In this document: piece after piece, positions 50,886-60,244 of the stretch
How positions within the stretch are numbered: the stretch's first letter is position 1
Layout: each line of letters opens with the position of its first letter
Assembly (NCBI GenBank): GCA_964346815.1
Contig: CAYFWF010000023.1
Location: forward strand, 218,050-282,049
From: CAYFWF01 sp964346815
Lineage (GTDB): Bacteria > Acidobacteriota > Aminicenantia > Aminicenantales > Aminicenantaceae
DNA length: 64,000 nucleotides
Reading direction: 5' to 3'
Program-made: the position numbers and the translations under genes
The notes under the pieces: generated by a model
What the model was told of the DNA's origin: nothing
The model's database searches: none
What the model saw: only the letters and a program-made list of their open reading frames with translations

Positions 50886-52148
50886 TTATTCTTTCAATCT
50901 CTCGATGCGAGCTCCGAGAGACTGGAGTTTTCTTTCGATATTTTCGTATCCCCGATTCAGATGCTCCGCATCGTTGATGATGGTTTCTCCGCTGGCAATC
51001 AAGCCTGCAAGGACAAGCGACGCTGAAGCTCTCAGGTCTGTAGCCAGGGTTTCAGCGCCAGAAAGAGGTGTTTTTCCTCTAACGATGGCCTTATCCCCGA
51101 TGACCTCGATGTTTGCACCCAGCCGCAGCAATTCGTTCACGTGGGAGAATCTTCTGTCAAAGATGGTTTCCGTAATGATGGATGTTCCCTGGGCTTGAGT
51201 CATCATGACCATGAATTGGGCCTGCATATCGGTGGGCAATCCAGGATAAGGGGACGTTGTGATGTCCTGAGCCCTGATTTCCTCGCTCCCTATAACACGT
51301 AATGAGTGCTCGTTAAGCTTTTCTATCCGAGTTCCTGAAAATCTCAATTTCTCTATGATCGTGCCGAGATGGCCGGGATGGACTTGGGTCAGGATAATGT
51401 TCCCCTGGGTCAAGGCCCCTGCAATGAGAAAGGTTCCCGCTTCGATTCTATCAGGAATGATCTCATGTGTGGCGCCACCCAATTCTTGAACCCCTTTGAC
51501 ACGAATGGTCTCTTCTCCAATCCCTTCGATTTTTGCTCCCATCTTGACAAGAAGCTGACAGAGATTCACCACTTCTGGCTCTAAGGAGCAGTTCTTCAAG
51601 GTGGTCTCTCCTTTGGCGAGAGAAGCGGCCATGATGATATTCTCTGTACCGCCCACAGTTTTTTTCTCGAATTCGATTTCTCTTCCTTGGAGGCGCTTGG
51701 CTTCGGCCTTGATATATCCGTGCTCAAGGCTTATGGAGGCTCCCAATTTTTCAAGTCCGTGGGTGTGGAGGTCGATAGGACGAGATCCGATGGCACATCC
51801 TCCTGGTAAGGAAACCAAGGCCTTTCCGTGTCTGGCGAGCAAGGGACCGAGTACAAGGATGGAAGCCCTCATCGCCCTGACGAGTTCATATGATGCTTCC
51901 TCGGAAGAAATCTTCTTGACCTGAACGGATAAGGAGTTTCTCTTGATGTTGTATTCTGCCCCGAGTTCCTTGACGAGAGTCAGAATGGTGAAGACGTCTT
52001 TCACAAGTGGAATATTTTTCAGACGGACTTTTTCCTGGGTGAGAAGGGAAGCCGCAATAGCTGGAAGTACGGCGTTTTTAGCCCCGCTGATTTTGATTTT
52101 TCCCTTTAAATGCAGATTCTGGTTTCCGAGGATTTTGATTTTTTCCAT
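50886..52148 (-). CDS. murA: UDP-N-acetylglucosamine 1-carboxyvinyltransferase
   Basis: The 420-residue protein has the EPT-transferase fold and MurA motifs: KISGAKNAVLP, the fosfomycin-reactive Cys in PGGCAIGSRP, EAGTFLIAGALT and PGLPTDMQAQFM. It makes the first step of peptidoglycan synthesis. It lies 66 bases downstream of the amino-acid enzyme cluster on the same strand. Confidence 0.95.
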   Translation of the reverse strand: MEKIKILGNQNLHLKGKIKISGAKNAVLPAIAASLLTQEKVRLKNIPLVKDVFTILTLVKELGAEYNIKRNSLSVQVKKISSEEASYELVRAMRASILVLGPLLARHGKALVSLPGGCAIGSRPIDLHTHGLEKLGASISLEHGYIKAEAKRLQGREIEFEKKTVGGTENIIMAASLAKGETTLKNCSLEPEVVNLCQLLVKMGAKIEGIGEETIRVKGVQELGGATHEIIPDRIEAGTFLIAGALTQGNIILTQVHPGHLGTIIEKLRFSGTRIEKLNEHSLRVIGSEEIRAQDITTSPYPGLPTDMQAQFMVMMTQAQGTSIITETIFDRRFSHVNELLRLGANIEVIGDKAIVRGKTPLSGAETLATDLRASASLVLAGLIASGETIINDAEHLNRGYENIERKLQSLGARIERLKE

Positions 52149-52214
52149 GCAAAATCATTCTAGACCAATACACCCCAAAATTCAATGATGAGGATTTCAA
52201 TAGACCGGCTTCGA

Positions 52215-53618
52215 TTAAATTTTCAGAGCTTGGTCGAGGTCAGCGATGATATCTTCGGGGTCTTCCGCGCCTACACAAAGCCTGATCATCTGAGGCGGTA
52301 CGTCAGCCTGCTGTCTGGCTTCTGCTCCTTGTTGGAGATGGGTGGATATTGCTGGGATGGTGGCAATACTTTTGATGCGGCCCAGATCTCCTGCTCTGTA
52401 AATGATCTTGAAGTTGTCGAAAACTCGTCGGGCATTTTCGGGGGGGCCTTCCACTCTGAAACTGAGCAGATGTCCATATCTGTTAACCTCTTTTCCCGTA
52501 CCGTCGTCAGAGTCCACAAGTTTCATGTAATTTTTAGCTAACTCATGAAAGTGAAAGGGAGGGTGTCCCAGATAGTCAACCTGATACACTTTAGGGTGCT
52601 GACTCAAAAAATCGGAAACCTTCTGGCTGTTTTGGCTGACCAAGTCCATTTTGGATCGAAGTGTTCTCAAATCATTCAGGGCGAAAATGGCATTGACCGG
52701 GGATGCGGCTGGCCCAACATCTCTGTAGGGAAGAAATTTGACGTATTCTGCGAAATTCTCCTTAAACGAAGGATGGTCGTTTTTAATTTTGGTGACGATG
52801 GGTTTACGGCTGATCAGGGCTCCTCCGATGGCGAATCCGCCGGATGTTATGGATTTCGTCAGAGAGTGGAGGACGATGTCTGCTCCGTAAGCAAGAGGAC
52901 GCATCAGGGCCGGGGTGGCACATGTGGAGTCTACGATGAGCGGGATTTCCCAGGAATGGGCCAATTCAGCCAAAGCTTTGATGTCGCAGAATGCCTGTTG
53001 AGGATTGCTCGGCGCCTCTGCATACAGGAAACGGGTGTTTTCATCTATTTTTGTTTTCCATTCTTCGGGATCCTCTGGATGAATCACCCACCGCACCTCG
53101 ATTCCTCTCTCCTGCATCTTTCTCACCGAAAAATGCTGGAAGGTTCCTCCATAAATCTGGATGGATGAAACAAAATTGATGTGTTCATGCCCTTCTTTCT
53201 GCTTTACCAGGAATGGATCCACAGCCAGCATGATGGCTGACATCCCGGAAGCTGTTACCAGGCAAGCCGTGTCGCCTCCTGTCTTGTAACCTTCCAGAAG
53301 GGCGAGAACCCATTCGAGATAATAAGTTGTGGGGTTGGCGAACCGGGTGTAGCACCAAGTGGGGATGAGATAGGATAAAGCCGCTTCCATTTCATCGGAA
53401 TCTCTGTAGGCTTGTGCTGTGGAGAGGTAAAGGGGTTCGATCACTGCTCCTTGATTCAGGTCCAGTGCTTCCTTTACCGAGTATAATCCGTGGACAGCGA
53501 TAGTATCGAACTTCAGGCTTTTTACGCGTTTTAAATGCTTCTCTCTCTCGGCAGAGAATTTTTTGGATTCCTGGATGTATTTCTTGATTCCAGGCCAGTA
53601 TGCGTCATCATCCGCCAT
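52215..53618 (-). CDS. Cys/Met metabolism PLP-dependent enzyme (cystathionine gamma-synthase/lyase family)
   Basis: The 467-residue protein has the trans-sulfuration fold: CLVTASGMSAIML (PLP phosphate site), YAEAPSNPQQAFCDIKAL, IVDSTCATP and the PLP lysine in HSLTKSITSGG. It carries about 65 extra N-terminal residues compared with the 390-residue enzymes. Reactions in the family include C-S lyase, cystathionine synthase and methionine gamma-lyase; the specific one cannot be read. It is the last gene of the cluster. Confidence 0.83.
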   Translation of the reverse strand: MADDDAYWPGIKKYIQESKKFSAEREKHLKRVKSLKFDTIAVHGLYSVKEALDLNQGAVIEPLYLSTAQAYRDSDEMEAALSYLIPTWCYTRFANPTTYYLEWVLALLEGYKTGGDTACLVTASGMSAIMLAVDPFLVKQKEGHEHINFVSSIQIYGGTFQHFSVRKMQERGIEVRWVIHPEDPEEWKTKIDENTRFLYAEAPSNPQQAFCDIKALAELAHSWEIPLIVDSTCATPALMRPLAYGADIVLHSLTKSITSGGFAIGGALISRKPIVTKIKNDHPSFKENFAEYVKFLPYRDVGPAASPVNAIFALNDLRTLRSKMDLVSQNSQKVSDFLSQHPKVYQVDYLGHPPFHFHELAKNYMKLVDSDDGTGKEVNRYGHLLSFRVEGPPENARRVFDNFKIIYRAGDLGRIKSIATIPAISTHLQQGAEARQQADVPPQMIRLCVGAEDPEDIIADLDQALKI

Positions 53619-53650
53619 TTGTTACCTCCCCGGGTTTAATCGAATCCCCT

Positions 53651-54886
53651 TTAATCCAAAGCTCTTCTTGGCCTTTCTCCTGCCCTATAGCGTTCAATAG
53701 TCCTTCTCAGGCGGCGCACTCCTTCGACTATATCTTCCCTGGTGGGGAAAGAAAAGTTTATCCGCATGGTGTTGTGTTTGCGGAGTCCTTTGGGATAAAA
53801 AACCTCTCCGGGCACAAAAGCCACTTTTTCTTCGATAGCCAGGTAGAAAAGATCCAGCGTGTTCAGCTCCTCAGGAACCGTTATCCAGAGAAAGAGTCCG
53901 CCCTCTGGCTTTGTCCACTCCACACCGCTGCCTTCGGGAAAATTTTGCTCCATGGCATTGAGGAAAAAATTGAGCTTTTCAGAATAATATTTCTTACCTT
54001 TCTCGAAATGTGCGTCCAGGTCATATTCTCTCAGGAAGGCAGTGCAGATATCCTGGTTCAATTTTGGTGTATTGAGGATGTTTGCTCCTTTGATGAAGGC
54101 GAATTTATTAATGACATCGGATGGGCCGATGTTGAACCCGACCCTCAGACCGGGGCAAAGAATTTTGGAAAATGTGTACAATCCGATGACGTTTCCCTGA
54201 TTTTTGTCCAGTGAATAGATCGAAGGGAGATGTGCTCCTTTGTAGCGCAATTCTCTGTAGGGGCTGTCCTCGACGACCGGAATTCTGTGTTTTTTGCTCA
54301 ATTCCAGGAGCAAATGCCTCTTTTCCAGGCTCATGGTTATGCCCGATGGATTCTGGAAATCAGGGACCACGTAGATGAATTTGGGTTGCTTTCCCTGAGA
54401 AATGAGATCTTGTATCCCCTTATCCATTCCTTCCACGTCAGATCCGTTCTCTTCGATTTCAAGAGCCAAATATTTGGCATCCTCCAGCTCGAATGCGGCC
54501 AGCGCCCCTCCAAAAGTCGGCAGGTCAATGACAATGATATCACGGGGATCGAGAAACAGCCTCCCCACCAGGTCTAATCCATGTTGGCCAGACGTCGTGA
54601 TCATGATATTTTCCGGATCGATAAAGATGTCGTCCTTCTTTAAATATTCGATGACGGCGTCCATCAGATCCTTTTCTCCGGGAATCGGAGAATATTGGAA
54701 AACGGATTCATAGTCATCCTTGACAGATCTCTCTGCAGCCTTTTGAATGATGTCGAGTGGAAAAACATCACTCGAGGGGAGTCCCCCGGCAAAAGAGATG
54801 ATCCCTGGGTCCTGGAGGAATCGGAGCATTTTTCCTATGGCATAGCCTTCGAATTCTTGCATAATGCGGGAAAAGAGTGTTTTCAT
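53651..54886 (-). CDS. PLP-dependent aminotransferase (class I/II, LysN/2-aminoadipate type)
   Basis: The 411-residue protein has an ITTSGQHGLDLVGRL segment, DLPTFGGAL, VVPDFQNPSG and the PLP lysine in TFSKILCPGLRVGF, then a FLWITVPEE end region. This fold matches aminotransferases of branched or aminoadipate type without an HTH domain. It follows the cupin by 12 bases and precedes the Cys/Met enzyme by 32 bases. Confidence 0.85.
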   Translation of the reverse strand: MKTLFSRIMQEFEGYAIGKMLRFLQDPGIISFAGGLPSSDVFPLDIIQKAAERSVKDDYESVFQYSPIPGEKDLMDAVIEYLKKDDIFIDPENIMITTSGQHGLDLVGRLFLDPRDIIVIDLPTFGGALAAFELEDAKYLALEIEENGSDVEGMDKGIQDLISQGKQPKFIYVVPDFQNPSGITMSLEKRHLLLELSKKHRIPVVEDSPYRELRYKGAHLPSIYSLDKNQGNVIGLYTFSKILCPGLRVGFNIGPSDVINKFAFIKGANILNTPKLNQDICTAFLREYDLDAHFEKGKKYYSEKLNFFLNAMEQNFPEGSGVEWTKPEGGLFLWITVPEELNTLDLFYLAIEEKVAFVPGEVFYPKGLRKHNTMRINFSFPTREDIVEGVRRLRRTIERYRAGERPRRALD

Positions 54887-54898
54887 TTCAGCCTCTAT

Positions 54899-55258
54899 TT
54901 ATGCTTTGGGCTTGTACCGATCAGAAGCGTCGAATATGTCCATAACTTGCACTCGGGTGGGAAAGGTGGCGGAATGTTCCACTCCTTCAGGAATGTAGTA
55001 CCAGTCTCCTTTTCGGTAGATCTTGGTTTCCCCGCCAATAGTCAGAGACATCTCTCCTTCGAAAACAACTCCCCATTGATTACAGTGGGAATGAGGGGGT
55101 ACTTCACCCACCGGCTGGATATCGAAGAAAACGACTTGTTTGTCGCTGCACTGAGCAAGCCAGCCCCTGATACCCTCGATTGGGATGTCGATTTCGGGGA
55201 GATTCCGAATCATTTCGGGATAAGGAGTGCCCTCCCATTGAATCATCAGGTTTTTCAT
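54899..55258 (-). CDS. cupin-domain protein
   Basis: The 119-residue protein has a single cupin fold: VPPHSHCNQWGVVFEGEMSLTIGGE (metal-binding His and Glu) and the second motif DWYYIPEGVEHSATFPT. It may be a dioxygenase, isomerase or binding protein. It is packed between the aminotransferase and the SDR. Confidence 0.83.
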   Translation of the reverse strand: MKNLMIQWEGTPYPEMIRNLPEIDIPIEGIRGWLAQCSDKQVVFFDIQPVGEVPPHSHCNQWGVVFEGEMSLTIGGETKIYRKGDWYYIPEGVEHSATFPTRVQVMDIFDASDRYKPKA

Positions 55259-55333
55259 AATGAATCTCCTTTACACCTACCATTGAATAAGGTGCACATT
55301 CCTACAGCGATCGCCTTCAGCTGTGAAGCAGCC

Positions 55334-56125
55334 TTATAAGATTGATTTGATGAATCCTCCATCCACTTGGAGAGCGACCCCTGTGATATAACTAGCCGCC
55401 TCAGAACAGAGATAAACAACTGCGCTGGCAATCTCTTCTGGACGGCCGAGCCGCCCCGCTGGAATGAGCCCTTCGATATTTCGATAAAAATCCTGGACCG
55501 ATCCTTTTCCTTTTTCTTCAAAGGATTTAGCCAGAGCCTCCACACGCTCCGTCCGGGTATATCCCGGGCAAATCGAGTTAACCGTTATTCCGTACGACGC
55601 CACTTGGTTGGAGAGAGATTTTGAAAAGCCCAAAACGCCCGACCTGGAGGTGTTGGAAAGGATTAGAGTGTCTATCGGTTGTTTGGCTGACACCGAGGTC
55701 AAATTGACGATGCGCCCCCAATTCTGCTTCTTCATATGCGGAAGGCTTTCGTAGCAGAGACTCACGGTACTCAGAAGGTTGAGCTCCAGAGCTCTCAGGT
55801 AGTCATCCGGCTTAAAATCTTCCGCCGTTCCTGATGGAGGTCCTCCGGCATTGCAAACAAGAATCGAGAGGGATCCGAATTCTTCCACAACGTGGCTGAC
55901 TAAGTCCCTCACTTGATTCCTATCTGTGACGTCTGCGACACGGGCGATTACTTTGCTTTTTGTGTGTTCCTCGATTTCTTTTTGGGTCTTCAGGAGCCTC
56001 TTTTCCCCTCTTGCACAGATGGCGACTTTGGCACCCTCTCTAGCGAGCTCGAAGGCAACCGCCCTGCCGAGTCCGCGACTGGATGCGGCTACGAGCGCGG
56101 CTTTATTTCTGATTCCTAAATTCAT
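55334..56125 (-). CDS. short-chain dehydrogenase/reductase
   Basis: I start at ATG 56125 (GGAG upstream), giving 263 residues; a frame from 56257 adds 44 residues that overlap the upstream gene. SDR motifs: the modified glycine motif ASSRGLGRAV, CNAGGPPSG, a Ser active site in NLTSVSAKQ, and an SNTSRSGVLGF segment where the usual YxxxK is replaced by Thr-Ser-Arg. The start of the C-terminal CPGYTRTERV is normal. The missing YxxxK suggests an atypical or non-dehydrogenase member. Confidence 0.82.
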   Translation of the reverse strand: MNLGIRNKAALVAASSRGLGRAVAFELAREGAKVAICARGEKRLLKTQKEIEEHTKSKVIARVADVTDRNQVRDLVSHVVEEFGSLSILVCNAGGPPSGTAEDFKPDDYLRALELNLLSTVSLCYESLPHMKKQNWGRIVNLTSVSAKQPIDTLILSNTSRSGVLGFSKSLSNQVASYGITVNSICPGYTRTERVEALAKSFEEKGKGSVQDFYRNIEGLIPAGRLGRPEEIASAVVYLCSEAASYITGVALQVDGGFIKSIL

Positions 56126-56150
56126 TTCAGTCTCCGAATATCCCGATTTC

Positions 56151-57389
56151 TTACCTTTTCTTTCTGTAAGAAACTTTTGCGAAACGGGCTTCATGCCCAC
56201 TCTGCATGATCTCTTTGGCGTCTTTATCACATCTGATACATTTATAGTAGAGGACATTCCCGATCAATTCTGCCTTTTCATTTCTTTCCTCATCTGAAAT
56301 GAAGTAGGCCTCCATGGTGTCGAAGGGGCGCGATTCTCCATCGCTCTCATATTTTATGGTGATGTTATTTCCAGCATCGAGAACACGATGGGCATTATCG
56401 GTCCAGTTGAAATCTGCCATTCCCAGATCCGGATTGATTCTGAGGTGAGCGGCCAACGAGACATCGAGCCCAGATGCCTTCATCTCTTCGCTGCACTGGA
56501 TGAAGGTTTCTGCTGTAGCTGCGTTTCCGATGTTTATTTCGTAGACCGGAGTGGTGCCGTCGTCGCGGAGATATTCCTTGAAGATGTTCATGAGCATACG
56601 GAACTGGATGGTGTTTTGGGTAGAGAGAAGCATGGAGATTTTGAAGGAAAGATTAGGAATTTCACGGGCATAATAACAGGCGGCAACTATTGTCGACCAG
56701 CTCGGATTCAGGAAAAAATCCGCTCCAGTTTCCAGGGCAGCTCGCGTAATCCCGTCTAGATAGACAAGATGGTTATTGTTCCCGACTTCCACTCCGCCGA
56801 GGTTTCCGTAGGGCGTACCCATGTTCTTCAGAATAATCTGGCTCAACCCCTCTCCCACATCTTTTCTCTCGAACTTTTCTCCGGTGACTTTTTCTATTCG
56901 GGCAAATCGGTCCTCAGGCAGGGGAGTACCAATGAGATTTGTTGTACAGAATTTACTCGCCCCGAGAATATTCTCAGCCAGAGCAAGGGTCGTGATCAAG
57001 TCTCCGCCGTAGACATAATTTTCCGTTAATCCCACAACGGAAATCATTTCCGTGGGAAACAACACATTGCCGTTTTCTGCGATGGCTTCGATGCAATGGA
57101 AGGTCGGTCTCGCTCCTTGAAAACCCGAAACTTGGGTGGTGCACACACCTTTTTTGGTGAAAGATATCTCGTTTGCCTCCAGGAATTCCTCTACATGAGC
57201 GAATTTCTTAACTTTCTCTTCAGCCTTTTGCAACAGATCACCAAATCCCTTTCCTTCGGCTATCATTTTTCGGGTATGATAATTTTTCATGAGTTCTATT
57301 TTTTGAGATATCTCCTTCGGACCGCCGTAAGATTCCAGAAGAGCATCCATGGCCTTGAGGTCTCTGGCGGATAAGAGTTTAAAATGCAT
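56151..57389 (-). CDS. unrecognised 412-residue enzyme-like protein
   Basis: I do not recognise this family. The protein has no signal peptide or membrane segments; GGLGGVEVGNN-like glycine-rich turns (NLGGVEVG), an FFLNPSWSTIVAAC segment, NIGNAATAETFIQC and a C-terminal CIRCDKD. The alternating beta-alpha pattern suggests a TIM-barrel-like enzyme. Its ATG follows GAGGAGGAG, so it is translated strongly. It is the first gene of the minus-strand amino-acid cluster; the divergent gene encodes a homoserine-dehydrogenase-like protein. Confidence 0.7.
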   Translation of the reverse strand: MHFKLLSARDLKAMDALLESYGGPKEISQKIELMKNYHTRKMIAEGKGFGDLLQKAEEKVKKFAHVEEFLEANEISFTKKGVCTTQVSGFQGARPTFHCIEAIAENGNVLFPTEMISVVGLTENYVYGGDLITTLALAENILGASKFCTTNLIGTPLPEDRFARIEKVTGEKFERKDVGEGLSQIILKNMGTPYGNLGGVEVGNNNHLVYLDGITRAALETGADFFLNPSWSTIVAACYYAREIPNLSFKISMLLSTQNTIQFRMLMNIFKEYLRDDGTTPVYEINIGNAATAETFIQCSEEMKASGLDVSLAAHLRINPDLGMADFNWTDNAHRVLDAGNNITIKYESDGESRPFDTMEAYFISDEERNEKAELIGNVLYYKCIRCDKDAKEIMQSGHEARFAKVSYRKKR

Positions 57390-57566
57390 AGCTCCTCCTC
57401 ATTGTTCATAGATTTGATGGGGAATATCAGTGAAGATTTTCAAGCTATATCCCATTGAGGTCTCTAAATTGTATTGGAAAAAGTCCGATGCTTCAAGTCA
57501 AAATTGAGATCCAATCGAATTTGGGAGAAAAAATTGTAATGGAAATCGAGGTGGTTGCATTGGATG

Positions 57567-57595
57567 TTGACTTAAGGGAACCTGTATGTTATTGG
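57567..57595 (+). promoter_or_regulatory. weak candidate promoter for the homoserine-dehydrogenase-like gene
   Basis: TTGACT (57567-57572), a 17-base spacer and TATTGG (57590-57595) would start transcription near 57602, 39 bases before the ATG. The -10 match is weak. Confidence 0.3.
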
Positions 57596-57640
57596 TTTTT
57601 CATAGAGGTCGCTCTTTCTATCTTTCCCAGGAGGATAATC

Positions 57641-58663
57641 ATGCGTTTAATTTTTGTTGGATTCGGTACTGTCGGCCAAGGATTGGCAGGACTCTTGGTT
57701 CAGAAAAAGAAATTTCTTTCGGAGAGGTATGGACTGGACTTCAAGGTTGTCGGCATCGCTGACAAGCTCAAGGGCAGCATATACAGTCCCCAGGGATTAG
57801 ATCTTCAAGCCGTCCTGAGCAAAGTCGATACGGGGGAGTCCTTATCCAGTTTCTCTGAATACACATACGATGGAGAAGCGCTCGATATGATAAAGGAAGC
57901 CGAGGCGGACGTGATGTTAGAAGCCACATATACCGATATAGAATCCGGTGAGCCAGCGACTTCCCATATCCGGGAGGCATTCGAGAAGAATATGCACGTC
58001 GTTACCACCAATAAAGGTCCGGTTGCTCTCTACTACCAGGAACTAAAAACGCTTTCCCAGGAGAAAGGCGTCGATTTCCTGTTCGAAGGGACGGTGATGA
58101 GTGGAACTCCGCTTCTCAATCTCATCCGTGAGAACCTGGCTGGTTGTGATATCAGGGAAATCAGAGGAATCCTGAACGGCACGACAAATTATATTCTGAC
58201 ACGAATGGAGGAAGGCCTTTCTTATGAGGAAGCTCTGAAAAAAGCCCAAGACCTCGGCTATGCCGAAGCGGTCCCTGACGCCGATGTTCTGGGATGGGAT
58301 GCTCTGGCCAAGGTCACTATCCTGGCCAAGGTAGTTTTTGGCGCTGAAGGGAAACCGTTCGACTATCCCTGTGAAGGTATTACAGAAATCTCTCCCACAT
58401 CCATCATCGATGCCAAGAGCCGGGATAAAAGATTCAAGCTGATAGGGAAGGTCTGGCGGGAAGGCCGCCATATCAAGGTCTCGGTCGCTCCAGAAGAGGT
58501 CGACCTTTTCCATCCCCTCGCATCTGTAATGGGTGCCACAAATGCGGTCACCATTACTACCGATGCCTTAGAAGACGTGACGGTCGTCGGCCCCGGTGCA
58601 GGCAAGGAAGCCACAGGATTCAGCATGCTTGTGGATTTGATAGCTGTAGGAGGGAAAAAATGA
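57641..58663 (+). CDS. homoserine dehydrogenase-like protein
   Basis: I start at ATG 57641 (CCCAGGAGGATAATC just before it); an earlier frame from 57455 adds 62 residues that do not match the family. The 340-residue protein has the Rossmann motif FVGFGTVGQGLAG, VTTNKGPVA, the NGTTNYILTRM segment and a VPDADVLGWDALAK catalytic region. It may reduce aspartate semialdehyde or act on a related amino aldehyde. It lacks the ACT domain and overlaps the aldehyde dehydrogenase gene by 4 bases. Confidence 0.8.
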   Translation: MRLIFVGFGTVGQGLAGLLVQKKKFLSERYGLDFKVVGIADKLKGSIYSPQGLDLQAVLSKVDTGESLSSFSEYTYDGEALDMIKEAEADVMLEATYTDIESGEPATSHIREAFEKNMHVVTTNKGPVALYYQELKTLSQEKGVDFLFEGTVMSGTPLLNLIRENLAGCDIREIRGILNGTTNYILTRMEEGLSYEEALKKAQDLGYAEAVPDADVLGWDALAKVTILAKVVFGAEGKPFDYPCEGITEISPTSIIDAKSRDKRFKLIGKVWREGRHIKVSVAPEEVDLFHPLASVMGATNAVTITTDALEDVTVVGPGAGKEATGFSMLVDLIAVGGKK

Positions 58664-60081
58664 AGATGCTGCTGAATGGAGAATGGGTAGATCGGGAAGA
58701 AAAAATAGAGGTTCACGATCCGTTTGATCATTCGGTGATAGATACTGTTCCTAGCTCAACGGGTGAAGACGTAGAGACAGCACTCAAAGCGGCTGCCCGA
58801 GGGTTCGAGATTTCCAAAAAGATGACAGTATATGAGAGGGCCCAAATTCTTTCCAGAACAGCATCCATCGTTTCTGAAAATCTGGAAGATTTTGCCCGGA
58901 TCATCGCAAAGGAAGGATCCAAGACCATCCGGGAGGCGAGGAAGGAGGCGTCCCGTTGTGTGAATACCTTGACCGTATCCGCCGAAGAGTCCAAGCGCAT
59001 AATGGGAGAGACCATTCCGTTTGATTCCTTTCCCGGAGGAGAACAACGGCGCGGCTATTATTACAGGTTTCCGATCGGAGTGGTCCTGGCCATAACTCCT
59101 TTCAATGATCCGCTCAATCTTGTGGCACACAAGCTGGGCCCGGCCATCGCTGCCGGAGACTCTGTTATCCTCAAACCTGCAACCGTGACCCCGATTTCGG
59201 CGCTCAAACTGGCCGAGGCCTTTCTGGAAGCCGGCTTGCCTCCATTGACTCTGCAGGCGATCACGGGATATGGCTCCGTGATCGGCGATCCCCTGGTCAA
59301 AGACGAACGGGTGAGAATGATCTCTTTTACAGGAGGCGTGGAGGCGGGAAAGAGAATTGCTCAACTGGCCGGAATCAAGAAGATGGGGATGGAACTCGGC
59401 TCCGATTCTCCGGTGATCGTCTGGAACGATACAGATCTGGATTGGGCTGTGGAATCCTGTGTTTCAGGAGCTTTTTGGGCCGCAGGACAGAACTGTATCG
59501 GAGTCCAGAGGCTGTATATCCATCGGGAAATCTATGAAGAGTTTCGGGATCGGTTTGTAGAGAGGACTGAAAAGTACCACATCGGAGATAAACTCAAGGA
59601 AGAAACAGACATGGGTCCGATGATCACAGAAGAGGAGGCGAAGAGGGTCGAAGTCTGGATAAAAGAAGCCATCGAAAAAGGAGCGCGAGTTCTGACGGGA
59701 GGAAATCGTCTCAAAGCTCTGATGGAGCCAACTGTCCTGGAGAATGTTCCGGAAAACGTTTCCATCCATTGTGATGAGGTTTTCGGTCCCACGGTAAACC
59801 TTTATCCCGTGGGCGATCTGGAAGAAGCTGTCCAGGAAGCCAATGCTCTTCCGTTTGGACTCCATGCGGCCATATTCACGAGGAATGTGGATGTAGCTTT
59901 CAAGGCAGCCTATGAACTGGATTGCGGCGGCGTGATGGTCAATGATTCGACCGATTACCGCCTTGATTCCATGCCCTTCGGAGGAGTCAAATATTCAGGT
60001 CTGGGCCGTGAAGGGATCAAATTCGCCCTCCAGGAGATGACAGAGCCCAAGGTCGTTTGTTTCTATCTCCCGGAGATCTAG
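58660..60081 (+). CDS. NAD(P)-dependent aldehyde dehydrogenase
   Basis: The 473-residue protein has the ALDH fold: TPFNDPLNLVAHKLGPA, SFTGGVEAGKRIA, the Glu in MELGSDSP and the catalytic Cys in AGQNCIGVQ, ending DYRLDSMPFGGVKYSGLGREG. It is a typical class of lactaldehyde/succinate-semialdehyde-like enzyme. Coupling to the homoserine-dehydrogenase-like gene suggests that the two act on the same aldehyde intermediate. Confidence 0.9.
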   Translation: MKMLLNGEWVDREEKIEVHDPFDHSVIDTVPSSTGEDVETALKAAARGFEISKKMTVYERAQILSRTASIVSENLEDFARIIAKEGSKTIREARKEASRCVNTLTVSAEESKRIMGETIPFDSFPGGEQRRGYYYRFPIGVVLAITPFNDPLNLVAHKLGPAIAAGDSVILKPATVTPISALKLAEAFLEAGLPPLTLQAITGYGSVIGDPLVKDERVRMISFTGGVEAGKRIAQLAGIKKMGMELGSDSPVIVWNDTDLDWAVESCVSGAFWAAGQNCIGVQRLYIHREIYEEFRDRFVERTEKYHIGDKLKEETDMGPMITEEEAKRVEVWIKEAIEKGARVLTGGNRLKALMEPTVLENVPENVSIHCDEVFGPTVNLYPVGDLEEAVQEANALPFGLHAAIFTRNVDVAFKAAYELDCGGVMVNDSTDYRLDSMPFGGVKYSGLGREGIKFALQEMTEPKVVCFYLPEI

Positions 60082-60175
60082 ATCTGTCATGTAGAGCCCA
60101 TCAAAGAAATTGCCACAGAAACAAAAATGTGATCCTCTCTGAGTTTGGGCGGACGAAATCCCCTCTTCAATGAAT

Positions 60176-60213
60176 AAAAAAGGCAGCGAAGATCGGATTC
60201 CGCTGCCTTTTTT
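60176..60213. terminator. bidirectional intrinsic terminator
   Basis: A 7-bp stem GGCAGCG/CGCTGCC (60182-60188 with 60201-60207) is flanked by A6 (60176-60181) and T6 (60208-60213), so it serves both the aldehyde dehydrogenase (+) and citrate synthase (-) transcripts. Confidence 0.85.
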
Positions 60214-60244
60214 CTTTGAGTCTCTTTATTTCAGTGGCCGCTGG

